From JBFWVD01 sp050246915 (GTDB taxonomy: Bacteria; Actinomycetota; Acidimicrobiia; Acidimicrobiales; Ilumatobacteraceae): a stretch of 16,564 bases of DNA. Shown here piece by piece: positions 1-6,556 of this stretch. Numbering within the stretch: position 1 is the first letter of the stretch; each line of letters starts with the position of its first letter. The stretch is from the NCBI GenBank assembly GCA_050246915.1, contig JBFWVD010000097.1, positions 1 through 16,564 of the forward strand, given 5' to 3'. Position numbers and translations under genes: made by a program. Under the pieces are notes generated by a model. The model ran no database searches and was not told the origin of the DNA. It saw only the letters and a program-made list of their open reading frames with translations.

Positions 1-619
1 GGGGGTCGAGATAATCGTGATCATGGGTGCTCACCTTGACCACGTCGGCACGACGAATCCCACGGGCGACGCGCTCCTGTTACGCCGGCCGCTCGCCGTT
101 GGCGCGCGGCCGGCAGTTGGGATCGAGCACCACCAACACCTCGGGGTCGATCTCGGAGAGCATCGCTTCGTAGGTCGTGGCCATGGGCTCGAACACGAGG
201 CCGAGCGTGCCGATGTGGAACGCATCGATGGCCGTCAGCGTCGGACGCTCATAGAGCGGGAAGTCGGGAGCCGACGTGCCCTCGAAGTAGAAGCGGTACT
301 GGGCTGCGCCTCCCTCATCGATCTCCGCAGCCGCCAGTGTCGTGGGCCGTGTGCTGTGCCGGAGCAGCGAGGTGTCGACGCCGTCGACGCGCAATTGAGC
401 TTGCATCAAGGTTCCGAAACGATCGTCCGACATCGAGCCCACGAATCGGCTGTTGATGCCGAGCCGGGCGATGGTGCGAGCGGTGTTGAACGGCCCCCCA
501 CCTTGCTTGGCGATCACTCCGCCTCGGGGATCGATGACGAGATCGATGAGCGCCTCGCCCCCCACCACCACGATCGGTGATGTCGAGGCTCGATCGGCGG
601 TGTCCGCTCGCTGGTCCAC
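1..619 (-). pseudogene. PfkB-family carbohydrate kinase, interrupted by an in-frame stop and cut by the window edge
   Basis: Sugar or nucleoside kinase of the ribokinase/PfkB fold, expected to phosphorylate a sugar hydroxyl with ATP in the cytoplasm. The N-terminal strand (IVVVGGEALIDLVI, about residues 16-29) and the substrate-binding glycine motif GGGPFNTA (40-47) are clear, followed by VGSMSDDRFG and the LVVLDPNCRPRA strand. After residue 179 there is a TAA (complement of 80-82). The same frame goes on past it as QERVARGIRRADVVKVS, which is the normal next segment of this family, so the stop looks like a tyrosine codon changed by one base. The DTVGAGD-type catalytic signature would lie beyond base 1 and cannot be seen. 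The start is GTG at 619; no clear Shine-Dalgarno precedes it. It may be a true pseudogene or a sequencing error; the family call itself is firm. Confidence 0.85.
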
Positions 620-702
620 GGCCGTGACACTGCCACACGCGTTACGTTGCCGGCGGGGCCGCGATCACCGGTGGGTGGTCCGGGGATGCAGATGGAGGGC
701 CG
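620..702. promoter_or_regulatory. Divergent intergenic region between the kinase and the luciferase-like gene
   Basis: This 83-base gap must hold the promoters of both divergent genes. A ribosome binding site, GGAGGG at 694-699, sits just before the rightward ATG. No convincing -35/-10 pair could be picked by eye on either strand. Confidence 0.4.
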
Positions 703-1737
703 ATGCGCGAGGTGAGGTTCGGGCTGTGCGGGCTGACGGCGGAGTCGACCGACCTCTCCCGTTCCGGGTACGGGGCGGCTATCCGGCGGACGATCGACAC
801 TGCAGTGCTGGCCGAGGAGGTCGGCTTCGATTCGGTGTGGCTCAGCGAACACCACTTCGCGCCCGACGGCTATCTCCCCAGCCCGTGGGGTGTGCTCGGT
901 GCGATGGCAACGGCCACGGAGCGCATCGTCATCGGCCCGAGCGTCATCCTCGCTCCGCTCCATGACCCGCTCCGCCTGGCCGAGGAAGCGGCGATCATCG
1001 ATCAACTCAGCGGTGGTCGGCTGGTGCTCGGCATGGGGCTGGGGTATCGCACCGAAGAATGGAAGGCGTTCGGCGTCGAGCCTCGTGATCGCGTCCGGGT
1101 CCTGCTCGATTGCATCGATACCTGTCGCCGGTCGTGGAGCGGAGAACCGGTGCTGGGGCTCGGACTCCTCGACGACGATTGGGGCGTCGATGTGCGTCCG
1201 CTGCCGAGCACCGATGCCGGACCGCCTATCTGGTTGGGCAGCGGCGTCGAGGCCGGAGTACGACGGGCCGGGCGCGTGGCCGACGGCTACATCGCGCCAC
1301 CCGTGTCGCCCAAGTACCTCAACAAGTGCCTGGGTTGGTTGGCCGATGAAGGTGCGCTCGAACGGTCGGCGATCATGACATCGATCTACGGCTTCGTTGC
1401 CGCGTCGAATGCTCGAGAGATCGTGCGGCCAGCGGTGCGTTTGGTCGATCAGCAGTACCGGGTCTGGATGAACATGGAGCAGGGAACCGTCATGCCCACG
1501 GCCGGCGACTGGGCCCAGGATGAGACCAGCATGCTCGACGGTCGCGACTTCGTCGCCGGTACCCCCGACGAGATGGTCGCCGCGCTCCGACCCTGGTACG
1601 AGCTGCTCTCGTCGGTGCCGGGCGAAGCCCCGGCCCATCTCACCATCCGGCTCACCTGGCCGGGCCAGGGTCCGGAGCTGGAAGAAGCGATCCGGCTGTT
1701 CGGACGCGAGGTCATCGGAGCGCTGCGGGCCTCGTGA
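703..1737 (+). CDS. LLM-class flavin-dependent oxidoreductase (luciferase-like monooxygenase)
   Basis: A 344-residue TIM-barrel enzyme of the bacterial luciferase superfamily, using reduced FMN or coenzyme F420; the substrate is not known. Family hallmarks are the N-terminal strand VRFGLCG, the VLAEEVGFDSVWLSEHHF segment (about 35-52), the TERIVIGPSVI strand (72-82), the HDPLRLAEEAAIIDQLSGGRL stretch (87-107) and the LGMGLGYRTEEW loop (109-120), which normally contacts the flavin phosphate. The length is usual for the group. The start is supported by GGAGGG at 694-699, three bases before ATG, which is short spacing but the only good option. The gene stands alone: divergent from the PfkB kinase and convergent with the stress-protein-like gene. 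Actinobacteria carry many F420-dependent members, but the sequence alone does not settle the cofactor. Confidence 0.9.
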   Translation: MREVRFGLCGLTAESTDLSRSGYGAAIRRTIDTAVLAEEVGFDSVWLSEHHFAPDGYLPSPWGVLGAMATATERIVIGPSVILAPLHDPLRLAEEAAIIDQLSGGRLVLGMGLGYRTEEWKAFGVEPRDRVRVLLDCIDTCRRSWSGEPVLGLGLLDDDWGVDVRPLPSTDAGPPIWLGSGVEAGVRRAGRVADGYIAPPVSPKYLNKCLGWLADEGALERSAIMTSIYGFVAASNAREIVRPAVRLVDQQYRVWMNMEQGTVMPTAGDWAQDETSMLDGRDFVAGTPDEMVAALRPWYELLSSVPGEAPAHLTIRLTWPGQGPELEEAIRLFGREVIGALRAS

Positions 1738-1740
1738 CGC

Positions 1741-1754
1741 TCCAGCGCGCTGGA
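1741..1754. terminator. Perfect inverted repeat between convergent genes, possible bidirectional terminator
   Basis: TCCAGCGCGCTGGA is a perfect palindrome just after the luciferase-like stop (1737) and before the stop of the opposing gene (1763). It can form a 5-6 bp GC-rich stem. There is no T-tract, which is common for actinobacterial terminators but weakens the call. A second short hairpin (GTCAG/CTGAC, 1762-1777) covers the opposing stop codon. Confidence 0.4.
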
Positions 1755-1762
1755 CGTGCTGG

Positions 1763-2677
1763 TCAGTGCCCGCTGACGTCGACGTGGTAGGCCTCGAACA
1801 CCAACTGTGCTCCGTCGTGCAGATGTCGTTCGAAGGCAATGATCAGGTCTGTCAATTCTTGTTGCTCCCCGTCGCGCAACGTGGCGCGCGGCGAGTGCTC
1901 GGTGGAGCGATCGTCGAGATCGGCGATGAGCGATGCGACCCGGCGATCCAATGCCTCGGCGTTTCGGGCGACGCGGCGCGTGGCGTTGACCAGATGGGGC
2001 GCGTCCTCGGCGATCTGATGGAGCACACCGTCGGGTGACCCGAGCGCTCGCACATGCCAGTCGAGGGTGCGCTGCAACGCTTCGAGACGGCGCAGGATCG
2101 ACACCCGCGTCTGGCTCTGGGTCGAGGAGAGATCGGTCAACGCATCACGCACGAGATCGAACCCGGCACGAGTGGCGTGAACCGCCGGCGTTGTCATAGC
2201 CGCCGTCGTCTCGCGATCGGATTCGCGGCGTTCCGTCAGCGGCCATTGTGCGGTGTCGGTGACGGCCTCGACATGGATCACCGGCAGGCCCGATCGGCGC
2301 CGCATCTTGTCGGGCAGTTGCTGCCTGGTCCATCGTGACATCGGACCGGGCAATGTCGACACGATCAACGCATCGAAGTGGTCACCGAGCATCGCGTCCT
2401 CGACAGCGAGCACCGGGTTGTGGTCGCCGACCTCACCGGTCGCGTCGATCCCTGATTCGGCCAGGTGGGCAAGCCCTTTGGCCAGGCGATCACGAGCGAC
2501 GGCCCGTGCGCTGCCCTCGGTGTAGACGAGTTGGTCCTGCACCTTCGTGGCGGGCACCACGAGGTGGAAGCGGCAGGGACCGTGCCGCTTCGCAGCGACG
2601 AGCACCGCTACCAGTTGCGGGCTCATCAACGTCTGGTTGGCGACGATCAGGTAGGACTCCATCTCATTGGACGGCAT
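1763..2677 (-). CDS. Universal-stress-like (UspA-fold) protein with a C-terminal helical domain
   Basis: 304 residues. Residues 8-138 look like an actinobacterial Usp-type alpha/beta domain: strand YLIVANQTL, PCRFHLVVPAT (34-44), an alanine-rich helix, GEVGDHNPVLAVEDAM (81-96), FDALIVSTLPGPMSRW (101-116), and the closing strand GLPVIHVEA (130-138). Residues 160-304 are predicted mostly helical and rich in histidine (for example H208, H220, H228, H285, H287, H298), which could be a four-helix bundle such as a hemerythrin-like domain, but no full HHE iron signature was traced. The chosen start is ATG at 2677, preceded by GGGGGTG; an internal ATG at 2662 is possible, and a longer in-frame reading from 2764 would run through the promoter and is unlikely. 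Usp domains bind nucleotides in stress and dormancy responses; the role here is not known. Confidence 0.65.
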   Translation of the reverse strand: MPSNEMESYLIVANQTLMSPQLVAVLVAAKRHGPCRFHLVVPATKVQDQLVYTEGSARAVARDRLAKGLAHLAESGIDATGEVGDHNPVLAVEDAMLGDHFDALIVSTLPGPMSRWTRQQLPDKMRRRSGLPVIHVEAVTDTAQWPLTERRESDRETTAAMTTPAVHATRAGFDLVRDALTDLSSTQSQTRVSILRRLEALQRTLDWHVRALGSPDGVLHQIAEDAPHLVNATRRVARNAEALDRRVASLIADLDDRSTEHSPRATLRDGEQQELTDLIIAFERHLHDGAQLVFEAYHVDVSGH

Positions 2678-2699
2678 GGTCACCCCCGAACCAGGACAC

Positions 2700-2712
2700 C
2701 TCTCGTCGAGAG
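2700..2712 (-). promoter_or_regulatory. Palindrome in the 5' leader of the stress-protein-like gene
   Basis: CTCTCG-T-CGAGAG is a perfect 6+6 inverted repeat 23 bases before the start codon. In the transcript it would form a small hairpin just upstream of the ribosome binding site; as DNA it could be an operator half of a pair with the repeat at 2723-2735. Confidence 0.4.
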
Positions 2713-2722
2713 TCCTCTTACG

Positions 2723-2735
2723 GCACCTTTGGTGC
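2723..2735 (-). promoter_or_regulatory. Palindromic candidate operator next to the -10 box
   Basis: GCACC-TTT-GGTGC is a perfect inverted repeat directly downstream of the proposed -10 (2736-2741), around the expected transcription start. A regulator bound here would block initiation. GGTGCACC (2731-2738) is a second, overlapping palindrome reaching into the -10 box. Confidence 0.4.
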
Positions 2736-2764
2736 ACCATACGACCGATGTACGGATGTGGCAA
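2736..2764 (-). promoter_or_regulatory. Sigma-70-type promoter for the stress-protein-like gene
   Basis: On the minus strand TTGCCA (2764-2759) and TATGGT (2741-2736) are separated by exactly 17 bases. Transcription would begin near 2729, giving a leader of about 50 bases with the 2700-2712 hairpin in it. This also supports the downstream start at 2677. Confidence 0.5.
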
Positions 2765-2786
2765 TGGGCGATGGGCGATGCCAGAT

Positions 2787-2803
2787 CGCTGCGCCGAGCA
2801 GCG
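2787..2803 (-). terminator. GC hairpin after the small membrane protein gene
   Basis: CGCTGC-GCCGA-GCAGCG forms a perfect 6 bp GC-rich stem with a 5-base loop, 15 bases past the stop of the 58-residue gene (2819) and just upstream of the -35 box of the next gene. No T-tract follows, so it may be a weak terminator or attenuator separating the two units. Confidence 0.4.
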
Positions 2804-2818
2804 CCTCGTGTCGAAGAC

Positions 2819-2995
2819 CTACAGATGATGGTGGCGGACGCCGACCACCGTGCGGGCGGCGACGAGGACGACGGCACCGGTAGCCGCGATGCGGAGGAAT
2901 CGCCGTCGCACATGACGACGGACGTGCATCGCCTCGCTCTGCGTATGGTGCAGACGCGGTGACGACGCGAGCAGAAGTGCCGCAGGTTGCGCCAT
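2819..2995 (-). CDS. Small single-pass membrane protein (58 residues), unknown function
   Basis: No family recognised. The protein has a hydrophobic N-terminal patch (AQPAALLLASS), a strongly basic stretch (HVRRHVRRRFLR, about residues 24-35) and then one predicted membrane helix (IAATGAVVLVAARTVVGV), ending in VRHHHL. The basic patch before the helix fits a cytoplasmic N-terminus. The start is well supported: GGGAGGG sits at good spacing before ATG at 2995, among the strongest ribosome binding sites in the window. A longer in-frame reading from 3178 would overlap the acyl-CoA dehydrogenase and lacks this support. It lies 88 bases downstream of the dehydrogenase on the same strand. The strong ribosome site and membrane helix make it a likely real gene. 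Confidence 0.6.
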   Translation of the reverse strand: MAQPAALLLASSPRLHHTQSEAMHVRRHVRRRFLRIAATGAVVLVAARTVVGVRHHHL

Positions 2996-3083
2996 GGTGT
3001 CCCTCCCTGGCTGCAACCTTTCCGTCAGGCCGCGTGTGGCGAAAGGGTGGGAGCCCCCAAGGGCCCGCGATCTTGCCGAGGTC

Positions 3084-4307
3084 CTAACTGGGGCGGGGTT
3101 CGCGCGGCAGCCCGAGCACCGACTCACCGAGGATGTTGCGCTGAACCTGGGAGCTGCCGGCGTACACCGTGCCGGCAAGAGCGTTGAACAAGAACATGTG
3201 AATCCACGACGCCGTATCGTTGGGCGCGCCCGGATCGTCGGTGCGATACCAGCGGGTCGGGATGCGTCCCTGCTCGACGAGGCCGCCGATGCCCATGATG
3301 TCCATGGCGAGATTCGAGGCGGCGACGTGGTACTCGCTCCAGTACAGCTTGGAGATCGATGCTTCCGGACCGAGCACGCCGTCGCGCAGATAGCCGGTGA
3401 GTATCCGATAGCCCATGGCCTTCATGATCTCGACCTTGGTGTAACACCAGGCGAGCCGATCGCGAACCAATGGGTCATCGATGCGTCCGTACTGTCGGGC
3501 CAGCGCGATGAGACGGTCGAGTTCGTGGCGGAAGTTGATGGGGTTGGTTGCCGCTTCTTCACCGCGCTCGTGGCCGAGCAAGGAGTTGGCCACCGTCCAG
3601 CCCTCGTCGACCGGGCCGAGCATCGAGCTGACCGGGATGCGCGCATCGGTGAAGAACACCTCGCACAGGTCGTAGAGGTTGTCGCTCTGGCGGATCTCCC
3701 GTACCTCGATGCCCGGCGTGTCGAGCGGAGCGAGCAGGAAGCTGATGCCGCGCGTCTTCGACGCCGCCGGGTTGGTGCGGGCCAGGAGGAAGATGTGGTT
3801 CGACTTGCTGGCGTGCGACGTCCAGATCTTCTGGCCGTTGATCACCCACTCGTCACCATCTCGCACCGCGGTTGTCTTGACGCTGGCGAGATCCGAGCCC
3901 GAGTCGGGCTCGGAGTAGCCCTGACACCAACGGTCCTCACCCGAGAGAATGCGGGGCAGCATGTGCTGCTTCTGCTCTTCGGTACCCCACTTGAGCAGCG
4001 TGTTGCCGAGCAGTTTGATGTTGTAGGTGTCGCCCGGGATGCCGATGGGCACTCGAGCCCGCGCGCACTCCTCGACGACGATCACATGGTGGAGCTTGGT
4101 GAGCCCGCCACCGCCGTACTCCCGAGGCCAGGCCACGGCGAGGTAACGATGCGCCTGCAAGGTCTTGCGCCAGCTCTCGCAGAACGCCAGCGATTCGTCA
4201 TGATCGAGAGCCCCGATTCCCGGCCAGTCGGCCGGTAGCTGCTCGGCCAGGAATTGTTTGAACTGAGCTCGGAACGCCGCGGCTTCGGGAGAGTCAGTGA
4301 TGTCCAC
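3084..4307 (-). CDS. Acyl-CoA dehydrogenase (isovaleryl-type catalytic base position)
   Basis: 407-residue FAD flavoenzyme that introduces an alpha-beta double bond into an acyl-CoA, passing electrons to electron-transfer flavoprotein. The FAD/substrate region is clear: CQGYSEPDSGSDLASVKT (128-145), DGDEWVINGQKIWTS (150-164) and SNHIFLLART (169-178). Near the C-terminus the usual YEGT motif reads YAGSSQVQRNILGESVLGLPR, so the common catalytic glutamate is alanine. E247 in NSLLGHERGEE sits where isovaleryl-CoA dehydrogenase and the heteromeric steroid-type FadE enzymes place their base. The preferred start is GTG at 4307; an upstream ATG at 4478 would run through the divergent gene. No Shine-Dalgarno is present, but TACATT lies at 4320-4315, so the message may be leaderless. 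Substrate not known. Confidence 0.9.
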   Translation of the reverse strand: MDITDSPEAAAFRAQFKQFLAEQLPADWPGIGALDHDESLAFCESWRKTLQAHRYLAVAWPREYGGGGLTKLHHVIVVEECARARVPIGIPGDTYNIKLLGNTLLKWGTEEQKQHMLPRILSGEDRWCQGYSEPDSGSDLASVKTTAVRDGDEWVINGQKIWTSHASKSNHIFLLARTNPAASKTRGISFLLAPLDTPGIEVREIRQSDNLYDLCEVFFTDARIPVSSMLGPVDEGWTVANSLLGHERGEEAATNPINFRHELDRLIALARQYGRIDDPLVRDRLAWCYTKVEIMKAMGYRILTGYLRDGVLGPEASISKLYWSEYHVAASNLAMDIMGIGGLVEQGRIPTRWYRTDDPGAPNDTASWIHMFLFNALAGTVYAGSSQVQRNILGESVLGLPREPRPS

Positions 4308-4404
4308 GTGCGTGAATGTAGGACAGCGGCCGTTTCGTCCGGTCATCGCTGAGTGGGACAAGATCGCCCAAGGCGGGTGGTGCGAAATGCGAGGGGGCAC
4401 GGTC
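4308..4404. promoter_or_regulatory. Divergent promoter region between two acyl-CoA dehydrogenase genes
   Basis: 97 bases between the two start codons. Leftward, TACATT (complement of 4315-4320) is placed for transcription starting at or next to the GTG at 4307. Rightward, GAGGGGG (4391-4397) is a good ribosome binding site seven bases before ATG 4405. No clear palindromic operator was found. Confidence 0.45.
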
Positions 4405-5568
4405 ATGGCAGCTGACACCGAGGACCTACAGATCATCCGCGAAGCGGTGGCCCGGGTGTGCACGCAGTTCGACGACAACTACTGGATGCGCTGCGAGATC
4501 GATCATCGCTTCCCGTGGGAGTTCTACGACGCGATGGCCAAGGGCGGCTGGATCGGCATCGCCACGCCCGAGCAATATGGCGGAGGGGGACAGGGCATCG
4601 CCCATGCCGCAACGGTGCTCGAGGTGGTGGCGGCGTCGGGCGCGTGTATGAATGGCGCGTCTGCGGTGCACCTGTCGATCTTCGGGTTGCATCCAGTGGT
4701 CAAGTACGGCAGCGAGGAGATGAAGCAACGCTTCTTGCCGCGGGCGGCGGACGGTTCGCTGCACGTGGCGTTCGGCATCACCGAGACCGATGCCGGGAGC
4801 GACACCACGCGCATCACCACGCGGGCGGTTCGCGATGGTGATCACTACGTCATCAACGGACGCAAGGTGTGGACGTCGAAGGCCCTCGAGGCCGATCGCA
4901 TCTTGTTGCTCACGCGCACCACGCCGCTCGATCAGTGTTCGCGTCCCACCGACGGTATGACGCTGTTCCTCGTGGACAAGCACTCGCCTGGCGTGGAGGC
5001 GGTGGCGATCCCGAAGATGGGGCGCAACGCGGTGGCCTCGTGCGAGACCACCTACGACGATGTGATCGTGCCCGAGGCCGACCGCGTCGGCGACGAAGGT
5101 CGCGGCTTCTACTACCTGCTCGACGGCCTCAACGCAGAGCGCATCCTGGTCGCCGCTGAAGCGGTCGGCATCGGATTCGCCTCGCTGCGACGAGCGGTGG
5201 CCTACGCCAACGAGCGCGTGGTGTTCGATCGGCCCATCGGCAAGAACCAAGGCATTGCCTTCCCGCTCGCCGAGGCCCACGCCCGGCTGCGGGCCGCGCA
5301 GCTGATGGTGCGGGAAGCCGCCGATCTCATCGACGCCGGAAAGCGGTGCGGCGAGGAGGCGAACCTGGCCAAGTGGTTGGCCGCTGACGCGGCGTTCTTC
5401 GCTGCAGACCGGGCGGTGCAGACCCATGGTGGCTTCGGCTACGCCACCGAGTACCACGTCGAGCGCTACTTCCGTGAGGCGCGCATGTTGCGCCTGGCAC
5501 CGGTGAGCCAGGAGATGGTGTTGACCTACGTGACCGAGCACGTCCTGGGTTTGCCGCGCTCCCACTGA
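4405..5568 (+). CDS. Acyl-CoA dehydrogenase
   Basis: 387 residues, normal length for the family. The order is as expected: N-terminal helical domain, YGGGGQG (58-64), HVAFGITETDAGSDTTRITT (120-139) for FAD and substrate binding, DGDHYVINGRKVWTS (145-159), then the C-terminal helical domain with the FAD-contact segment RPIGKNQGIAFPLAE and QTHGGFGYATEYHVERYFRE. The usual catalytic YEGT site is replaced by RLAPVSQEM; E245 in LLDGLNAERIL is the likely base, as in isovaleryl-CoA dehydrogenase. ATG 4405 is chosen because of GAGGGGG at 4391-4397; a GTG at 4297 would give 36 extra residues unlike the family. It is divergent from the other dehydrogenase and 109 bases upstream of the molybdenum hydroxylase genes, which may be in the same pathway. 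Confidence 0.92.
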   Translation: MAADTEDLQIIREAVARVCTQFDDNYWMRCEIDHRFPWEFYDAMAKGGWIGIATPEQYGGGGQGIAHAATVLEVVAASGACMNGASAVHLSIFGLHPVVKYGSEEMKQRFLPRAADGSLHVAFGITETDAGSDTTRITTRAVRDGDHYVINGRKVWTSKALEADRILLLTRTTPLDQCSRPTDGMTLFLVDKHSPGVEAVAIPKMGRNAVASCETTYDDVIVPEADRVGDEGRGFYYLLDGLNAERILVAAEAVGIGFASLRRAVAYANERVVFDRPIGKNQGIAFPLAEAHARLRAAQLMVREAADLIDAGKRCGEEANLAKWLAADAAFFAADRAVQTHGGFGYATEYHVERYFREARMLRLAPVSQEMVLTYVTEHVLGLPRSH

Positions 5569-5584
5569 TCGTCCGAGCGCGGTG

Positions 5585-5598
5585 TGACATAGTTGTCA
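5585..5598. promoter_or_regulatory. Palindromic candidate operator/extended -10 upstream of the molybdenum hydroxylase operon
   Basis: TGACA-TAGT-TGTCA is a perfect 5+5 inverted repeat in the gap between the acyl-CoA dehydrogenase stop (5568) and the FAD-subunit start (5678). The same bases can be read as an extended -10 (TG-A-CATAGT, 5585-5593), which would put an operator on top of the promoter. A second palindrome, GTCATGAC (5595-5602), overlaps its right end. No good -35 box is visible. Confidence 0.4.
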
Positions 5599-5677
5599 TG
5601 ACGCGTCGGTGGGGAGTTGGGAGCTGTCGCGTCGTGGGACATCGGGTCCGAACGAGCAGCCAGGGGGAAGCCCGCAC

Positions 5678-6556
5678 GTGAAACCGCCGCCATTCGAATA
5701 CCACGCCGCGGCTTCGGTCGACGAGGCCGTGGCGCTACTGGCCGAGCACGGGGAGGACGCCAAGATCCTCGCCGGAGGCCAGAGCTTGTTGCCCCTCTTG
5801 GGCATTCGGCTCGCCAAGCCGGCACATCTCATCGACATCGGTCGCATCAGCGAGTTGTCGCAGATGTCCGTCCCTGGATCGCCTGGTAACGGCTCGGTCC
5901 GCATCGGCGCCGGCGTCCGCCAGCGTGCAGCCGAGCGATCAGCCGATCTCGCCGCGGCCAACCCTCTGCTGGGAAAGGCGATCCCACTCATCGGCCATGT
6001 GCCGATCCGCAGCCGCGGCACGATCGGTGGCAGCGTCGCCCACGCCGACCCGGCCGCTGAGTTGCCGGCTGCGATGTTGCTCACCAACGCCGAGATGGTG
6101 CTGCGCTCCACGAGCGGAGAACGCGTGGTCGCCGCCGCCGACTTCTTCGAGGGCTTCCTCGTCACAACGGCCCGCCCGGACGAGTTGCTCGTCGAGTTGC
6201 GGATCCCCGCCTTCCCCACCGGTGCTGGCGCATCGTTCCGCGAGGTGGTGCGCCGCAACGGCGACTTCGCGCTCGTCGGTGCCGGCGCCATCGTCGCGGT
6301 CGGTGACGGCGGCATCATCTCCGACGCTCGTCTGGCGTTCATCGGTGTGGCTGGCACAGCGGTGCGCTCGCCGGAAGCCGAAGCGTTGCTCATCGGGCAG
6401 ACCCCGTCGGCTGACCTGCTCGCCGCGGCGTCGGCGGCTGCCGCCGACGCCATCGATCCGTCATCCGACATCCATGCCACCGGCGCCTATCGCCGTCACG
6501 TTGCTCGCGTACTCGCCGCGCAAGTCCTGCAGGAGGCCATCGCCGATGCCCGCTGA
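5678..6556 (+). CDS. FAD-binding subunit (M) of a xanthine dehydrogenase/CO dehydrogenase-family molybdenum hydroxylase
   Basis: 292 residues. This subunit carries the FAD that accepts electrons from the iron-sulfur subunit. The two flavin motifs are present: AGGQSLLPLLGIRLAKP (32-48) and the TIGGS motif with following AHADPAAELPAA (115-132). The C-terminal CO-dehydrogenase-flavoprotein domain follows, with FREVVRRNGDFALVGAGAIV. The start is GTG at 5678, eight bases after GGGGGAAG (5663-5670); an earlier in-frame start at 5609 would add 23 residues unlike the family. It is the first gene of an M-S-L operon and overlaps the next gene by 11 bases. The palindrome at 5585-5598 suggests a promoter of its own, although read-through from the dehydrogenase is possible. 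Confidence 0.92.
   Translation: MKPPPFEYHAAASVDEAVALLAEHGEDAKILAGGQSLLPLLGIRLAKPAHLIDIGRISELSQMSVPGSPGNGSVRIGAGVRQRAAERSADLAAANPLLGKAIPLIGHVPIRSRGTIGGSVAHADPAAELPAAMLLTNAEMVLRSTSGERVVAAADFFEGFLVTTARPDELLVELRIPAFPTGAGASFREVVRRNGDFALVGAGAIVAVGDGGIISDARLAFIGVAGTAVRSPEAEALLIGQTPSADLLAAASAAAADAIDPSSDIHATGAYRRHVARVLAAQVLQEAIADAR

Noticed and set aside
514..1839. A 441-codon minus-strand open frame opposite the luciferase-like gene
   Set aside because: It is antisense to a clearly recognised gene and its composition (many Arg, His, Pro) is that of a high-GC shadow frame.
2761..2780. Short direct repeat ATGGGCG-ATGGGCG upstream of the stress-protein-like promoter
   Set aside because: Only two 7-base units; too short to separate from chance.
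2996..3083. Possible riboswitch leader before the 58-residue gene
   Set aside because: The region has GAAAGG and GC runs that recall structured leaders, but I could not fit it to c-di-GMP, c-di-AMP, TPP, SAM, glycine or cobalamin consensus, and only short 4-5 bp stems form.
2994..4238. A 414-codon plus-strand open frame opposite the leftward acyl-CoA dehydrogenase
   Set aside because: Shadow of a conserved gene; no ribosome binding site or family match.
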